This document shows, piece by piece, positions 50,371-59,336 of a DNA stretch of 64,000 bases. Source of the stretch: CAYPJE01 sp964410945 (GTDB taxonomy: Bacteria > Fidelibacterota > Marinisomatia > Marinisomatales > TCS56); assembly GCA_964410945.1 (NCBI GenBank), contig CAYPJE010000014.1:1-64000 (forward strand), in the 5' to 3' direction. Each line of letters opens with the position of its first letter. The stretch's first letter is position 1. The notes under the pieces are model-generated. The model saw only the letters and a list, made by a program, of their open reading frames with translations. It made no database searches and was not told where the DNA came from. Position numbers and translations under genes: made by a program.

Positions 50371-51908
50371 TGGTCCCCAATATCCTACATAATGGACAGG
50401 ATATCACCAGGTATGTATTAGAGGATGATTTCCCGGATTACCTGGAGGAATCATTTAAGGGGACTGGATATTTTGATGTACAACTGGCTTCGGTAACATT
50501 TAAGATATTGACTAGTGTTACTGGGATATCGCTTATTAGAAAAGATCGGATAACATTTACTGAACCTGGCTCCGGAGTAATCATACTTAATGGATATATT
50601 GATAGCATTGAAGATGAGCTATCAGAGACCCCATCGATAACTGTATTTCCCCTGGCTTTGCTTCTTAAGGATACGATTGTTGGGGAATTGATTAACACGG
50701 ACGATGATGAAGAAGAAATATATGAGTATGATACCGGTATGGCCATTAATGTCCGGGATAATATTTCAGCTATCCTGAAACAGGTAAATTCAAAGGAAAA
50801 TACATCTTTTAAGGTTACGTCCACCAGTTGTCCCGATCCGGTCGATATGGGCGAAAAAAAGCGGTTTTTTGGGAATATTCTCAAGAGCTTCGAGCAAGGT
50901 GGCTTTCTGTTTGGCATCATCCAGCTAATATTCAGTTTTTTAGATGGTATCGATATCCGGAAGAAATCAGATGCCTATTATATTATACAGAGGGACGCAG
51001 GCTTTTTTAAGAAGACCTGGATCGAAAAGGGAGATTGGCTGAATATTAAAATTTTGGGTACTAAAATAAAAGTCCCCGGATCGGATATCAAACTAACTAC
51101 CCTGGGAGCTGAGTATAAAGTATATAGATGTGTAAACGGTGGTCTAGAATATGTGACTACCCATGACTGGGCTCCCCTGCCTCCATTTGCAGAGGCTGTA
51201 CCAGTCAGCATGAAATCCCTGTATGGTGATAAGCACACAAGCAATACCACTCAAAATGTCACATCAGGTAAGGTTAAGTCGTTCCTATATGAAACCAAGT
51301 ACAATTCTTATCCAGAAATCATTGCCGGATTTGACCTGGATGGTGAGAACAGCTATTTCCTGGCCACTGCTAAGAAAAAGTGGAATACATCAAAACATAC
51401 CCTGGTTTTATCGTTTGAAACGCCCTTTGATTTTAAATACTGGTGTACTTACCGGGATGCTGCTGCCTGGGAGATAATCAGGGAGTTGGCCATAGTTACT
51501 GATCGATGGTTATATGTGGATGAAAATGGTTTAGTCTATCTGTTGCCACGATCAAGTAGTATCGGGGATGTGACGGTACCAGCGAGAAATATTGAAGAGT
51601 TAAACCGGAAGCGTCATAAAGAGATTGAATATGATCTCAATTTGACCAGGTACGAAGAAAATGACGGGCAGGTTTATTCATATGGAATACGTCTCAGGAA
51701 AAATGAATTAGAGGCAATCCGGAAAGTCTACCGGGAGCGGTTCCAGGGGGAACGGGTTGAAGATACAATAAAAATCATTAAATCGTCACAATCGATTGGA
51801 TTAATGAAAAATATAATAATCGATGGTGAGGACCATGGATTGATTATAAGTAAAGGTCGTTCATTGCTTGAGTCAGGAATCGAAGTGAAGGCGGAGAGCT
51901 ATGTATAA
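50370..51908 (+). CDS. tail tip/baseplate hub-like protein
   Basis: 512 aa. The N-terminal part has a beta-domain with RKDRITFTEPGSGVIILNGY, similar to hub proteins where the motif is 'xxxxGYIDSI'. A 100-aa extension and a C-terminal region follow. The position right after the tape measure is that of distal tail and hub proteins. The family is not named with certainty. The start overlaps the tape measure stop. Confidence 0.6.
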   Translation: MVPNILHNGQDITRYVLEDDFPDYLEESFKGTGYFDVQLASVTFKILTSVTGISLIRKDRITFTEPGSGVIILNGYIDSIEDELSETPSITVFPLALLLKDTIVGELINTDDDEEEIYEYDTGMAINVRDNISAILKQVNSKENTSFKVTSTSCPDPVDMGEKKRFFGNILKSFEQGGFLFGIIQLIFSFLDGIDIRKKSDAYYIIQRDAGFFKKTWIEKGDWLNIKILGTKIKVPGSDIKLTTLGAEYKVYRCVNGGLEYVTTHDWAPLPPFAEAVPVSMKSLYGDKHTSNTTQNVTSGKVKSFLYETKYNSYPEIIAGFDLDGENSYFLATAKKKWNTSKHTLVLSFETPFDFKYWCTYRDAAAWEIIRELAIVTDRWLYVDENGLVYLLPRSSSIGDVTVPARNIEELNRKRHKEIEYDLNLTRYEENDGQVYSYGIRLRKNELEAIRKVYRERFQGERVEDTIKIIKSSQSIGLMKNIIIDGEDHGLIISKGRSLLESGIEVKAESYV

Positions 51909-52350
51909 AGGAGTAGGTCCACCAGCCCTGGTTTGGGGAAACACAGTTCTTGAGCTTCCACAGCCAACAAAAACCAGTGATGATGAGTACAAACCAGAGA
52001 CAGTGTATCATAAGAATATTCTAAAGGAGATTATCCCTGGGGAACAGCAGTGGAGATACGATAATAAATATGAATTCGCTAAGCTGCCACAAAATACCTT
52101 GGATACTCTGTTGGCTATCAACAACAGAACATCTGTTGTCAAATGGATTCCTCATATTGATTTTCCAACAATCAGGTATGATGTGATAATCGAGGTGGTT
52201 CCTAAGAATGTGAAGGGGTTAATTCATGTGGACACGGCCACGATCACAGTTAAGGGAGTATTCCCCATTTATAAGAAACCAACAATTGATAATATGATCA
52301 CTGGAGTTATACCCACCCGAATCGGATTTATTAAAGGAGAAGACCAATGA
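51901..52350 (+). CDS. tail protein (149 aa), unknown
   Basis: A beta-rich 149-aa protein in the tail tip cluster. It overlaps both neighbours by a few bases. No motif is recognised. The order (hub, this, fibre) suggests a tip or adaptor protein. Confidence 0.5.
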   Translation: MYKGVGPPALVWGNTVLELPQPTKTSDDEYKPETVYHKNILKEIIPGEQQWRYDNKYEFAKLPQNTLDTLLAINNRTSVVKWIPHIDFPTIRYDVIIEVVPKNVKGLIHVDTATITVKGVFPIYKKPTIDNMITGVIPTRIGFIKGEDQ

Positions 52351-53042
52351 TTGGAAGGTTTAGTTTTGGACTACTGGGTACCAGTCTGCAGGAAGCACTG
52401 GCTGGTTTGGAAGTTAAAATTAAGGATGAGCGTACTGAACAGTTTATCGCTAGTACTAACCCAGTAGCTGAGCAATTAAAGATTATTGATAATCATGATG
52501 GGGCCTACTATGTAGATGGCTGGACGATGAGCATATTTTCTGTCTATGTTGGATCGGATGAAGTCCCCCAGGAGGAACTTCAATACCAGGTACCAAATAA
52601 TGATCAGGTCTTGACGCACATTGAAGATGCAGACAGTCACCGTGTGATTGATGATGAGAGCGTGGCAGCCGATAAACTATGGTCAGCAGATAAAATCAAT
52701 ACTGAGCTTGGGGGTAAATCTGATAGTAACCATGCCCACGATTATTCTCCTTCAGATCATAATCACAATGAGGATTATTCAGATATCAATCACGACCATT
52801 CTGGAGTATATGCCACAGCAGATCATACCCATTCAGATGATGTAGCAAGCCTCAATCCTTTGTCTGCCCATCTTGCCCTGTCAGAGGAAAACGTGGGAAA
52901 AATTTATCATTATGATGCCGGAAGGACTGCTCAGGTTGGAACATCAGGTATATATGCTGTCGTTAAAACTGGTGGGGCTGGTGATGTTGTAAGGCTTACC
53001 CTAGCCGAATCTACCTGGGATTATAGCGCTGGAGGCACCTAG
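52347..53042 (+). CDS. tail fibre/tip protein with His-rich repeats
   Basis: 231 aa. Residues about 130-170 have the histidine-rich repeat DHNHNEDYSDINHDH and ATADHTHSD, similar to metal-binding (HxH) repeats of phage fibre tips. A short C-terminal beta domain follows. It is the last prophage gene before the right end and probably touches the host receptor. Confidence 0.65.
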   Translation: MIGRFSFGLLGTSLQEALAGLEVKIKDERTEQFIASTNPVAEQLKIIDNHDGAYYVDGWTMSIFSVYVGSDEVPQEELQYQVPNNDQVLTHIEDADSHRVIDDESVAADKLWSADKINTELGGKSDSNHAHDYSPSDHNHNEDYSDINHDHSGVYATADHTHSDDVASLNPLSAHLALSEENVGKIYHYDAGRTAQVGTSGIYAVVKTGGAGDVVRLTLAESTWDYSAGGT

Positions 53043-53153
53043 AAGCTCATTTAATTGCCATTGAATGGCTGATTAAACCCGGTTTAAATTGCGATTAAGG
53101 CAGGCCCTATGACAGATTGGCATCATGGGGCGAAACAAAGTTGGTGTAAAAAA

Positions 53154-53164
53154 GTCTCATTTCA
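53154..53164 (-). promoter_or_regulatory. right prophage end
   Basis: GTCTCATTTCA ends at 53164. Its complement TGAAATGAGAC matches TGAACTGAGAC at the left end (22855) at 10 of 11 bases and gives the CA terminal expected for the Mu family. The sigma-factor gene begins 87 bases later. Confidence 0.55.
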
Positions 53165-53250
53165 AATGCGCAATCATAATAAATTATTTTTATTTCACGA
53201 AAAAATTTTTAACCTTTTCTGCCACCGACAGTCTAATCGGGCGTAAATGA

Positions 53251-53775
53251 ATGAGAAGCGACCATGAAATCATTAAAGCCTTTCAAAATGGAAACCAGTC
53301 TGCGTTTGATGAACTCGTGCGTCGCTACCTGCCCCAGGTTTACCAGTTTTTCGCTGCTTTTACAAAAGATGAGATGGAAGCCGATGACCTGGCGCAGGAA
53401 GTTTTTCTCAAATTGTATAAAAGCCTGGGCAAATTCCGTTTTGAAGCTGAATTCAGTACCTATCTGTATCGAATCAATGTCAATCAGGCCAACAGCTATT
53501 TTCGCCGCAATCGCTGGAGAAATCTACTGCACCTGGATGAGGTGCCTGAGGTTGAGACGCCCCATGTTGATGCCAATCGCGATTTCGATACCGAACAGCT
53601 GTGGACCGAGATTGGAAAGCTGCCGAAGCGTCAGCGGATGATAATGATGTTACGCGTCGGACAGAAAATGCCCTACAGTGATATTGCCGGAATTTTGGAT
53701 ATGTCGGTTAACTCGGCCAAGGTGAATTATCACCATGCCGTAAATAATCTGAAACAGAAATTGGGACAAAATTGA
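53251..53775 (+). CDS. ECF-family RNA polymerase sigma factor
   Basis: 174 aa. Region 2 (FDELVRRYLPQVYQFFAAF, ADDLAQEVFLKLYKSL) binds core polymerase and the -10 box. Region 4 (LPKRQRMIMMLRVGQKMPYSDIAG..SVNSAKVNYHHA) binds -35. The length is normal for the ECF type. It starts a four-gene operon with a membrane protein (likely anti-sigma), a Spy/CpxP-like protein and a lipoprotein, suggesting an envelope-stress or surface response. The prophage lies 87 bases upstream and may affect its promoter. Confidence 0.88.
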   Translation: MRSDHEIIKAFQNGNQSAFDELVRRYLPQVYQFFAAFTKDEMEADDLAQEVFLKLYKSLGKFRFEAEFSTYLYRINVNQANSYFRRNRWRNLLHLDEVPEVETPHVDANRDFDTEQLWTEIGKLPKRQRMIMMLRVGQKMPYSDIAGILDMSVNSAKVNYHHAVNNLKQKLGQN

Positions 53776-53776
53776 T

Positions 53777-54154
53777 ATGAATTTTGATACTCGATTAACA
53801 GAAATGAAACTTCCGAATCGACAACTTCCGGACAGTGGCGATTTCATCGAGCGATTTCATTCGCGCCGCAATGACTGGCAGAACAGACGACAGACTTTAC
53901 GCTCGGCACTTATTGCCGGCGTGATGGTTCTGGCAATAGGAATCATGAGTCAGTTCCAGATCCAGTCAACCAATCAGCATTTGGCCCACCTGGATGCGAC
54001 CTATTTATCACCTGGCGATTTGATAGAGACCGAGCAATTTATCAGCGAGGCCGTCTATTATTTGATTTCCAATTCAGATGATGTCTGGAGTACGGTGGCC
54101 TTTTTGGATGAAATTGAATATGGAATTACCATGGGAAATGAGGCTATACAATGA
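53777..54154 (+). CDS. probable anti-sigma or membrane regulator
   Basis: A 125-aa protein with one transmembrane helix (about residues 44-62, ALIAGVMVLAIGIMSQF) after a short basic N-terminus. It directly follows the ECF sigma gene (one base gap), the usual place of an anti-sigma factor, but it lacks the zinc-binding HxxxCxxC motif. It could be an anti-sigma of another class. Confidence 0.55.
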   Translation: MNFDTRLTEMKLPNRQLPDSGDFIERFHSRRNDWQNRRQTLRSALIAGVMVLAIGIMSQFQIQSTNQHLAHLDATYLSPGDLIETEQFISEAVYYLISNSDDVWSTVAFLDEIEYGITMGNEAIQ

Positions 54155-54675
54155 AAAAAATGATAATAATACTGTTGATTCTGCAAATAGGCAGTCTTTT
54201 TGCCCAGCCTGGTAATCGCCGCACACGGATGGGGAACCAGGGGCCAGGTGTCAACCGCACCCCTGGAATGGTAAATCAGATGCCCAGAACCAATCGTATG
54301 GAATCATTGATGATCTGGCGCATGACCGAAGAGTTACAGCTTACGCCGGAGCAATCCCAGCAGCTATTTCCGGTAATGCAGAAATACCGCGATGAAATCG
54401 ATGCCATCGATAAACTTCGTACGGAAAAAGGGCAGGCTATATTCAGCCGGGCAATCCGCGATGTTGAAATTAGTGAAGAGGAATTTGCCAGTTTCCTGGA
54501 AGAAAAGAGAGCTTTTGATGTTCAAAAGATCGAATTGCGAACCGCGTACATTAAGAGTCTGGAGAGTATCCTGACCATTGAGCAACGGGTCAGATTACTT
54601 TATTTCGATGAGAAATTTAAAGCAGAACTCCAGCGCAATATAAAACAGCGCTGGGATGCAGTACAGTATAAATAA
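54151..54675 (+). CDS. Spy/CpxP-like periplasmic protein (LTxxQ)
   Basis: 174 aa with a signal peptide (LLILQIGSLFAQP). The mature protein is Met/Asn/Arg-rich at first and then helical, with the LTPEQSQQLFPVMQKYRDE motif and a second related segment LTIEQRVRLLYFDEK. CpxP and Spy proteins are cradle-shaped chaperones or metal-stress sensors. In an ECF operon it may give feedback on envelope state. Confidence 0.75.
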   Translation: MKKMIIILLILQIGSLFAQPGNRRTRMGNQGPGVNRTPGMVNQMPRTNRMESLMIWRMTEELQLTPEQSQQLFPVMQKYRDEIDAIDKLRTEKGQAIFSRAIRDVEISEEEFASFLEEKRAFDVQKIELRTAYIKSLESILTIEQRVRLLYFDEKFKAELQRNIKQRWDAVQYK

Positions 54676-54738
54676 AGCGACTGAATAATCCGCCTGAAGG
54701 TTTGAAAGTCCAATTAATAATGTAAATAAGGAGTAACG

Positions 54739-55728
54739 ATGAGAAAGTTATCAATCCTAATAATGATCTTCGCGTTGTTTATAACCTGGGGATGCGAAGA
54801 TTCCGGCCAGGATGTGGTTAATATTGAGACCCAACTGTTGCGGTTGATCGATTCCGACGAAACCCTGAGTCTGGATGGTCTGGACGATGGTGAAGCAGTG
54901 GAAGGTGATTACGAATCAGGACTGGATCAACCGGGGAATTACAAGGTACTTGGCGATACCCTCGATCCTGAAAGCGGGCTGCGCGTCCGTGTGGGACGGA
55001 TGATCACCGGTGTGGACCGGACGGTTGAATTTTCCGATACCGAAGCCGACACCATCTATGGTACGGTTACCAGAACAGTATCCGGTTATTACCTGATATC
55101 ATACCTTGACACCACACTTTCGGAACGGCAGGTATGGGAAAAACCGTTTACCAGCGATTTTCAACGCAAGGTACGGTTCATAGCCAATGATACCCCCGAT
55201 GATACGACCGACAATGATTACAAAATCAATGCTGTCTCGATTGGTATTGGAGTAACGGGATCAAAAGTCGATATTGTCAAACTTGATATTTTTGACGCTG
55301 ACAATTCCGTCTTGCTTTACAGCTTCGAAGGTGACCTTCTGAATCAGTTTATCGACCGTGAGTCGTTATCGACCTTTGATGCCTGGAACGAATTGCGAGT
55401 TGAAGTGACAGTAACCAACCTGGGCCCGGAATTCGATCATAACAGTGGTGAAGCGGTCATGCTGCACTACGGTCTCAATCGTATCTCAAAGGGCCGGCGG
55501 ACGTTGAATGACATGGGAGAAGATCCCGATGTTACTGCTCTGGATAATGTTTTCACCGGTTATTGGTTTACACATGGCCCCGGCTTGAATGGAGCCATGC
55601 AGCGTCATCGTCAACGCAATTTCCGCAGCTTTGTGGATGTGGTTGATCTGGCATCGATTTTTACGGAGGATGAAGCCGTCCATTCCGTCAACTGGGCTAT
55701 TCCATACACAATTGTATATAACAACTAG
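54739..55728 (+). CDS. lipoprotein, unknown, end of sigma operon
   Basis: 329 aa with a lipobox (FITWGCED) and AAGGAG upstream. The mature part is acidic at the start and beta-rich. It lies 63 bases downstream of the Spy-like gene and is followed by a terminator. It might be the regulated target of the sigma factor. No fold is recognised. Confidence 0.6.
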   Translation: MRKLSILIMIFALFITWGCEDSGQDVVNIETQLLRLIDSDETLSLDGLDDGEAVEGDYESGLDQPGNYKVLGDTLDPESGLRVRVGRMITGVDRTVEFSDTEADTIYGTVTRTVSGYYLISYLDTTLSERQVWEKPFTSDFQRKVRFIANDTPDDTTDNDYKINAVSIGIGVTGSKVDIVKLDIFDADNSVLLYSFEGDLLNQFIDRESLSTFDAWNELRVEVTVTNLGPEFDHNSGEAVMLHYGLNRISKGRRTLNDMGEDPDVTALDNVFTGYWFTHGPGLNGAMQRHRQRNFRSFVDVVDLASIFTEDEAVHSVNWAIPYTIVYNN

Positions 55729-55753
55729 TAGCGTATACTATCCTGCTATCCTG

Positions 55754-55786
55754 AAAAGCGCCACCATGCCCCGGTGGCGCTTTTTT
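55754..55786 (+). terminator. terminator of the sigma-factor operon
   Basis: AAAAGCGCCACC, eight bases, GGTGGCGCTTTTTT gives a strong stem with a T-run. It lies 26 bases after the lipoprotein stop. Confidence 0.9.
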
Positions 55787-55918
55787 CTTAATAAAATTGC
55801 ATAAAAATGCTTTCCCCGGTATATCCGGACACCAGTAACTTTGGCTCCTGTTTTTAACACTATAGAATAGTCTAGATAAAAATATTTAAGCTTATTAAAT
55901 AAGGTTACGAGGTCCGCG

Positions 55919-56788
55919 ATGTACGAAATAGTCGAAGCACGCTTTCTGGCCCAGGACATTAAATTATTCAAGATTCTAGCCCCCCCGATTGCCAAGAAAA
56001 GAAAAGCAGGTCAATTTGTAATTCTCCGTGTCTCCGAAACCGGTGAACGGATTCCATTGACCATCGCAGATTCCGATCCGGATAAGGGTACGGTTACGAT
56101 TATTGTCCAGGGAATAGGCAAAACAACAAAAGAATTGAATACCAAAGAAACCGGTGACATGATTACTGATGTTGCCGGGCCGCTGGGTAAACCATCCCAT
56201 ATCGAAAAATTCGGTACAGCCGTAAGTATTGGCGGTGGTGTGGGAACGGCAATCGCCTATCCAACTGCGGTGGCCCTGAAACAGGCCGGCAATCATGTTA
56301 TTACCATTAATGGTGCCCGCTCCAGGGGTATGGTCATCCTGGAAGACGAAATGAAGGCGGTCAGTGATGAAGCATATATCACCACCGATGATGGCAGTTA
56401 TGGCGTTCATGGTTTTGTGACTACCCAGCTTCAGCAGCTGATCGATTCCGGTAAAAAGATCGATTTTGTACTGGCTATTGGTCCGATCCCCATGATGCGG
56501 GCCGTAGCTGAGGTAACCCGTCCCCATGGAATTGAAACAGTGGTCAGCTTGAATCCGATCATGGTTGACGGCACCGGTATGTGCGGTGGCTGCCGCGTTC
56601 AGGTGGGCGGTGAAGTAAAATTCGCCTGCGTTGATGGACCCGAATTCGACGCCCATGAGGTTGACTTCACTAACCTGGTCAATCGTAATCGCGTCTATCA
56701 TCAACATGAGCAGAAGTCCCTGGAGGCTTACCAGCATCGCTGCCGGCTGGCGGCCCAGGCTGACGCATTACAATCCGCTTCCGTTTAA
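55919..56788 (+). CDS. nfnA: NfnA: NADH-dependent ferredoxin:NADP+ oxidoreductase, small subunit
   Basis: 289 aa. An FAD-binding ferredoxin reductase domain (about residues 1-100) is followed by a NAD-binding part (SIGGGVGTAIAYP) and a C-terminal 2Fe-2S site GTGMCGGCRVQV...FACVDGPEFDAHEVDF (shown in parts). With NfnB it makes NADPH from NADH and reduced ferredoxin by electron bifurcation, or works as a sulfide-dehydrogenase-type subunit. GAGG precedes the ATG. The partner starts 25 bases later. Confidence 0.85.
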   Translation: MYEIVEARFLAQDIKLFKILAPPIAKKRKAGQFVILRVSETGERIPLTIADSDPDKGTVTIIVQGIGKTTKELNTKETGDMITDVAGPLGKPSHIEKFGTAVSIGGGVGTAIAYPTAVALKQAGNHVITINGARSRGMVILEDEMKAVSDEAYITTDDGSYGVHGFVTTQLQQLIDSGKKIDFVLAIGPIPMMRAVAEVTRPHGIETVVSLNPIMVDGTGMCGGCRVQVGGEVKFACVDGPEFDAHEVDFTNLVNRNRVYHQHEQKSLEAYQHRCRLAAQADALQSASV

Positions 56789-56812
56789 CCCCTTAATGAA
56801 TTTGAGATAATT

Positions 56813-58243
56813 ATGGCTGAATTCCTTCCGATTAAAGAACGGACTAAGATTTCCCGGCAGGAGATGCCGGAACAGGCACCCCTGGAACGGGCGCATAATT
56901 TTGAAGAGGTCAATCTGGGCCTGACCCCGGAACAGGCCGTGCTGGATGCCCAGCGCTGTCTGCAATGCAAGAAACCGACCTGCATGGTGGGCTGCCCGGT
57001 GGAAGTAAAAATAATCGACTTTCTGGAACTGGTTGTACAGGAAGATTTCCTGGGAGCCGCCCGCAAGATCAAGGAAGATAATGTACTGCCGGCGATCTGT
57101 GGTCGGGTCTGTCCCCAGGAAACCCAGTGCGAAGTGGAATGTAAAATCGCCAAGAATTTCGGTGCTGTGTCAATCGGTCGTCTGGAACGTTTCGTCGCCG
57201 ATTATGAAATGGCCCAGGGCGTGGAACCGGAAATACCGCAGGTTGAGAAGCTGGGCAAGAAAATTGCCATTGTCGGCAGTGGACCGGCCGGACTCAGTTG
57301 TGCCGGCGATCTGATCAACATGGGTTACGATGTAACCGTTTTCGAAGCCCTGCACGAATTGGGCGGAGTGCTGGTCTATGGTATTCCCGAATTCCGGTTA
57401 CCGAAGGAGATCGTCCGCAAGGAAGTCAACAACCTGCGCAAGATGGGTGTGGAATTCAAAACAAATATGGTTATCGGAGCCACTTACACCATCGATGAAC
57501 TGATGCAGGAAGAAAGCTACAGCGCCGTATTTGTGGCGGTGGGAGCCGGACTGCCCTGGTTCATGAATATCCCCGGTGAAAAACTGGCCGGTGTCTATTC
57601 CGCCAATGAATTCCTGACCCGCGTCAACCTGATGAAGGCCTACAAATTTCCTGATTACGATTCACCGATCCTGGACTGCTATGATAAAAACGTTGCTGTT
57701 TTCGGTGGCGGAAATGTGGCCATGGATGCGGTGCGTACGGCCCTGCGGCTGGGTGCCAAATCGGCCACTATCTATTACCGCCGTTCCGAAGCGGAAATGC
57801 CGGCCCGGGAAGAGGAGATTCATCATGCCAAGGATGAGGGCGTTGAATTCGAGATGCTTACCACCCCGATCGAGCTGCTGGGCGATGAGAACGAACGCCT
57901 GCACTCGATGAAATGCATCCGCATGGAACTGGGTGAACCGGATGCTTCCGGCCGCCGTCGTCCCGTGCCGATCGAAGATTCCGAATATATTGTGCCGGTT
58001 GACATTGCCGTCGTTTCCATCGGCAATGGTTCCAATCCGTTGATCAGCCAGACCACCCCGGAGATCGATACCAATAAGTGGGGTAACATCGTAGCTGATG
58101 ATGATACCATGAAAACCTCCAAGGAAGGTGTATTCGCCGGTGGTGATATCGTTACTGGTGGTGCCACCGTGATCCTGGCCATGGGCGCCGGACGCAAAGC
58201 GGCCCGCGGGATTCATGAGTACCTGACTGAGGGCAGCTGGTAA
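56813..58243 (+). CDS. nfnB: NfnB: NADPH-binding large subunit, glutamate synthase-like
   Basis: 476 aa. N-terminal 4Fe-4S clusters (CLQCKKPTCMVGCPV and CGRVCPQETQCEVEC) are followed by two FAD/NADPH Rossmann domains with GSGPAGLSCAGDL (about residue 163) and GGGNVAMDAVRTA (about 302). This matches the glutamate synthase small-subunit family, which includes NfnB. Since no large GltB is near and NfnA is immediately upstream, NfnB is the better call. Confidence 0.88.
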   Translation: MAEFLPIKERTKISRQEMPEQAPLERAHNFEEVNLGLTPEQAVLDAQRCLQCKKPTCMVGCPVEVKIIDFLELVVQEDFLGAARKIKEDNVLPAICGRVCPQETQCEVECKIAKNFGAVSIGRLERFVADYEMAQGVEPEIPQVEKLGKKIAIVGSGPAGLSCAGDLINMGYDVTVFEALHELGGVLVYGIPEFRLPKEIVRKEVNNLRKMGVEFKTNMVIGATYTIDELMQEESYSAVFVAVGAGLPWFMNIPGEKLAGVYSANEFLTRVNLMKAYKFPDYDSPILDCYDKNVAVFGGGNVAMDAVRTALRLGAKSATIYYRRSEAEMPAREEEIHHAKDEGVEFEMLTTPIELLGDENERLHSMKCIRMELGEPDASGRRRPVPIEDSEYIVPVDIAVVSIGNGSNPLISQTTPEIDTNKWGNIVADDDTMKTSKEGVFAGGDIVTGGATVILAMGAGRKAARGIHEYLTEGSW

Positions 58244-58262
58244 GACCGGGCATTAGTCATTT

Positions 58263-58291
58263 AAAAAGCCACTCATTTGAGTGGCTTTTTT
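58263..58291 (+). terminator. terminator after nfnAB
   Basis: AAAAAGCCACTC, four bases, GAGTGGCTTTTTT, a strong stem with U-tail 20 bases after the stop. Confidence 0.9.
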
Positions 58292-58325
58292 GTCAATGGT
58301 CAGTAGTCAACGGTCAAAAGATGGC

Positions 58326-58406
58326 GTCATGCTGAGCTTGTCGAAGTATGATTGCCACTTGATATATATTATATAAGACTCACCATTCGACAGGCTCAGG
58401 GTGACA
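58326..58406. repeat. TCATGCTGAGC/TTCGAC inverted repeat unit, copy 2
   Basis: Left arm GTCATGCTGAGCTTGTCGAAG at 58326-58346 (shown in part) and right arm ATTCGACAGGCTCAGGGTGACA at 58385-58406 (shown in part), inverted and separated by about 35 bases. It is related to the units at 14182-14260 and 59244-59336. Confidence 0.7.
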
Positions 58407-58528
58407 TGGCACCGGGATTTACCTAATTATTCAAACCGTTGGCTACCTGTATTCAGTATTTTTAACCCACGACTGAAATCGTAGACTCATTGATCAGAAT
58501 ACAATCGACGGATTTATCTGTGAAATAA

Positions 58529-59176
58529 TTAATCCTGTCTTTTATGTTTTGCTTTCTTTTTGATTAAGGAGCGAACTCCAATACCAAAAGTCATAAAACC
58601 ATATTTAGAATTCACACCATAGTAATTTATTTCAGGGTAAATCCAACTTTCCTTATGTGGAATTTGAATACCAAAACTTAAAGTCGATGTTAAATTTTTA
58701 TCTGTTAGGTCAGAGGTATCATAATGGTATAAACTGATATATGGATGTATACTGCCCAGTTCTTTACTGATTGTCAGACCGTATTTGTAATATGGTTGGG
58801 ATAGTATCATTTTACTTTGTAGACCAACAAACCTAATTGAATGAAGGTTGATACTTGCATTAAAATACTTAAATGATCGTGGATTCAGTTGATGGCGTAC
58901 AATGGTTTCAATCTCGTATGGAAAGAAGTAACGAAGGCCACCTTCAAAACGCCAGGGGAAACCCCTGAAATACCCCATGTTTATAGTAAATGGCATTTCC
59001 TTATCAAATCGTAATTGATCGTCAACATACCATGCCAGGTTATCGATTCCAGCGGTAGTGACCGCCTGCTTGTTTTCCAGTGTGCAGCCTGTGTAATAGT
59101 TTGGTGTCATACAATTGCTGATTATCAGTACAGTTATGACCAGAATAATATTCTTTCCAATTACTAAGTAATTCAT
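58529..59176 (-). CDS. lipoprotein / outer-membrane-type protein, unknown
   Basis: 215 aa with a leader ending in a lipobox-like ISNC. The mature part has alternating aromatic and polar residues (YYKYGLTISKELG, HPYISLYHYD) as in beta-barrel or surface proteins, and ends in a strong basic tail (KKKAKHKRQD). It lies alone between repeat units. No family is recognised. Confidence 0.5.
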   Translation of the reverse strand: MNYLVIGKNIILVITVLIISNCMTPNYYTGCTLENKQAVTTAGIDNLAWYVDDQLRFDKEMPFTINMGYFRGFPWRFEGGLRYFFPYEIETIVRHQLNPRSFKYFNASINLHSIRFVGLQSKMILSQPYYKYGLTISKELGSIHPYISLYHYDTSDLTDKNLTSTLSFGIQIPHKESWIYPEINYYGVNSKYGFMTFGIGVRSLIKKKAKHKRQD

Positions 59177-59243
59177 TATTAAAAGTAGTCATTCGATTAT
59201 TATGGTTCAATCAAATTAGAGCTATGGAAGATAATTAAAAAAG

Positions 59244-59336
59244 GGTCATGGTGAGCTTGCCTGCCGGATCGTAACGAAGTGAAGACTGGTCGAAGCATTA
59301 TGAATAAGGACACCCTTCGACAAGCTCAGGGTGACA
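59244..59336. repeat. TCATGGTGAGC/TTCGAC inverted repeat unit, copy 3
   Basis: The left arm is altered and longer than in copy 2, with an extra segment between AGCTTGCC and GTCGAAG. The right arm CACCCTTCGACAAGCTCAGG... at 59311-59336 is close to the one at 14182. This copy stands between the lipoprotein and pntAA. Confidence 0.65.

Larger units (their letters stand above)
22855..53164. mobile_element. Mu-type transposable prophage (siphovirus-like), ~30.3 kb
   Basis: A contiguous block of phage genes with MuA/MuB transposase pair, GemA, DUF3164, MuF, DUF935 portal, gp36/gp37, ClpP-like prohead protease, capsid, lysis genes, tape measure and tail tip. Proposed ends: TGAACTGAGAC at 22855 and its inverted partner GTCTCATTTCA ending at 53164, giving the TG...CA termini expected for MuA-type transposition. 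I could not find a matching 5-bp target duplication beside these ends. No tail sheath or contractile baseplate gene is visible, suggesting a long non-contractile tail. All structural functions appear intact. Confidence 0.85.

Noticed and set aside
43504..53042. A diversity-generating retroelement for fibre or Ig variation
   Set aside because: No reverse transcriptase gene and no template/variable repeat pair were seen in the prophage.
22840..53175. A 5-bp target-site duplication around the prophage
   Set aside because: Flanks of the proposed ends (ACACT and AATGC) and of the alternative TGAGAC sites do not match, so I do not report a duplication.
55976..56737. 253-codon minus-strand frame opposite nfnA
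   Set aside because: Shadow of the conserved nfnA gene, with composition unlike a real protein.
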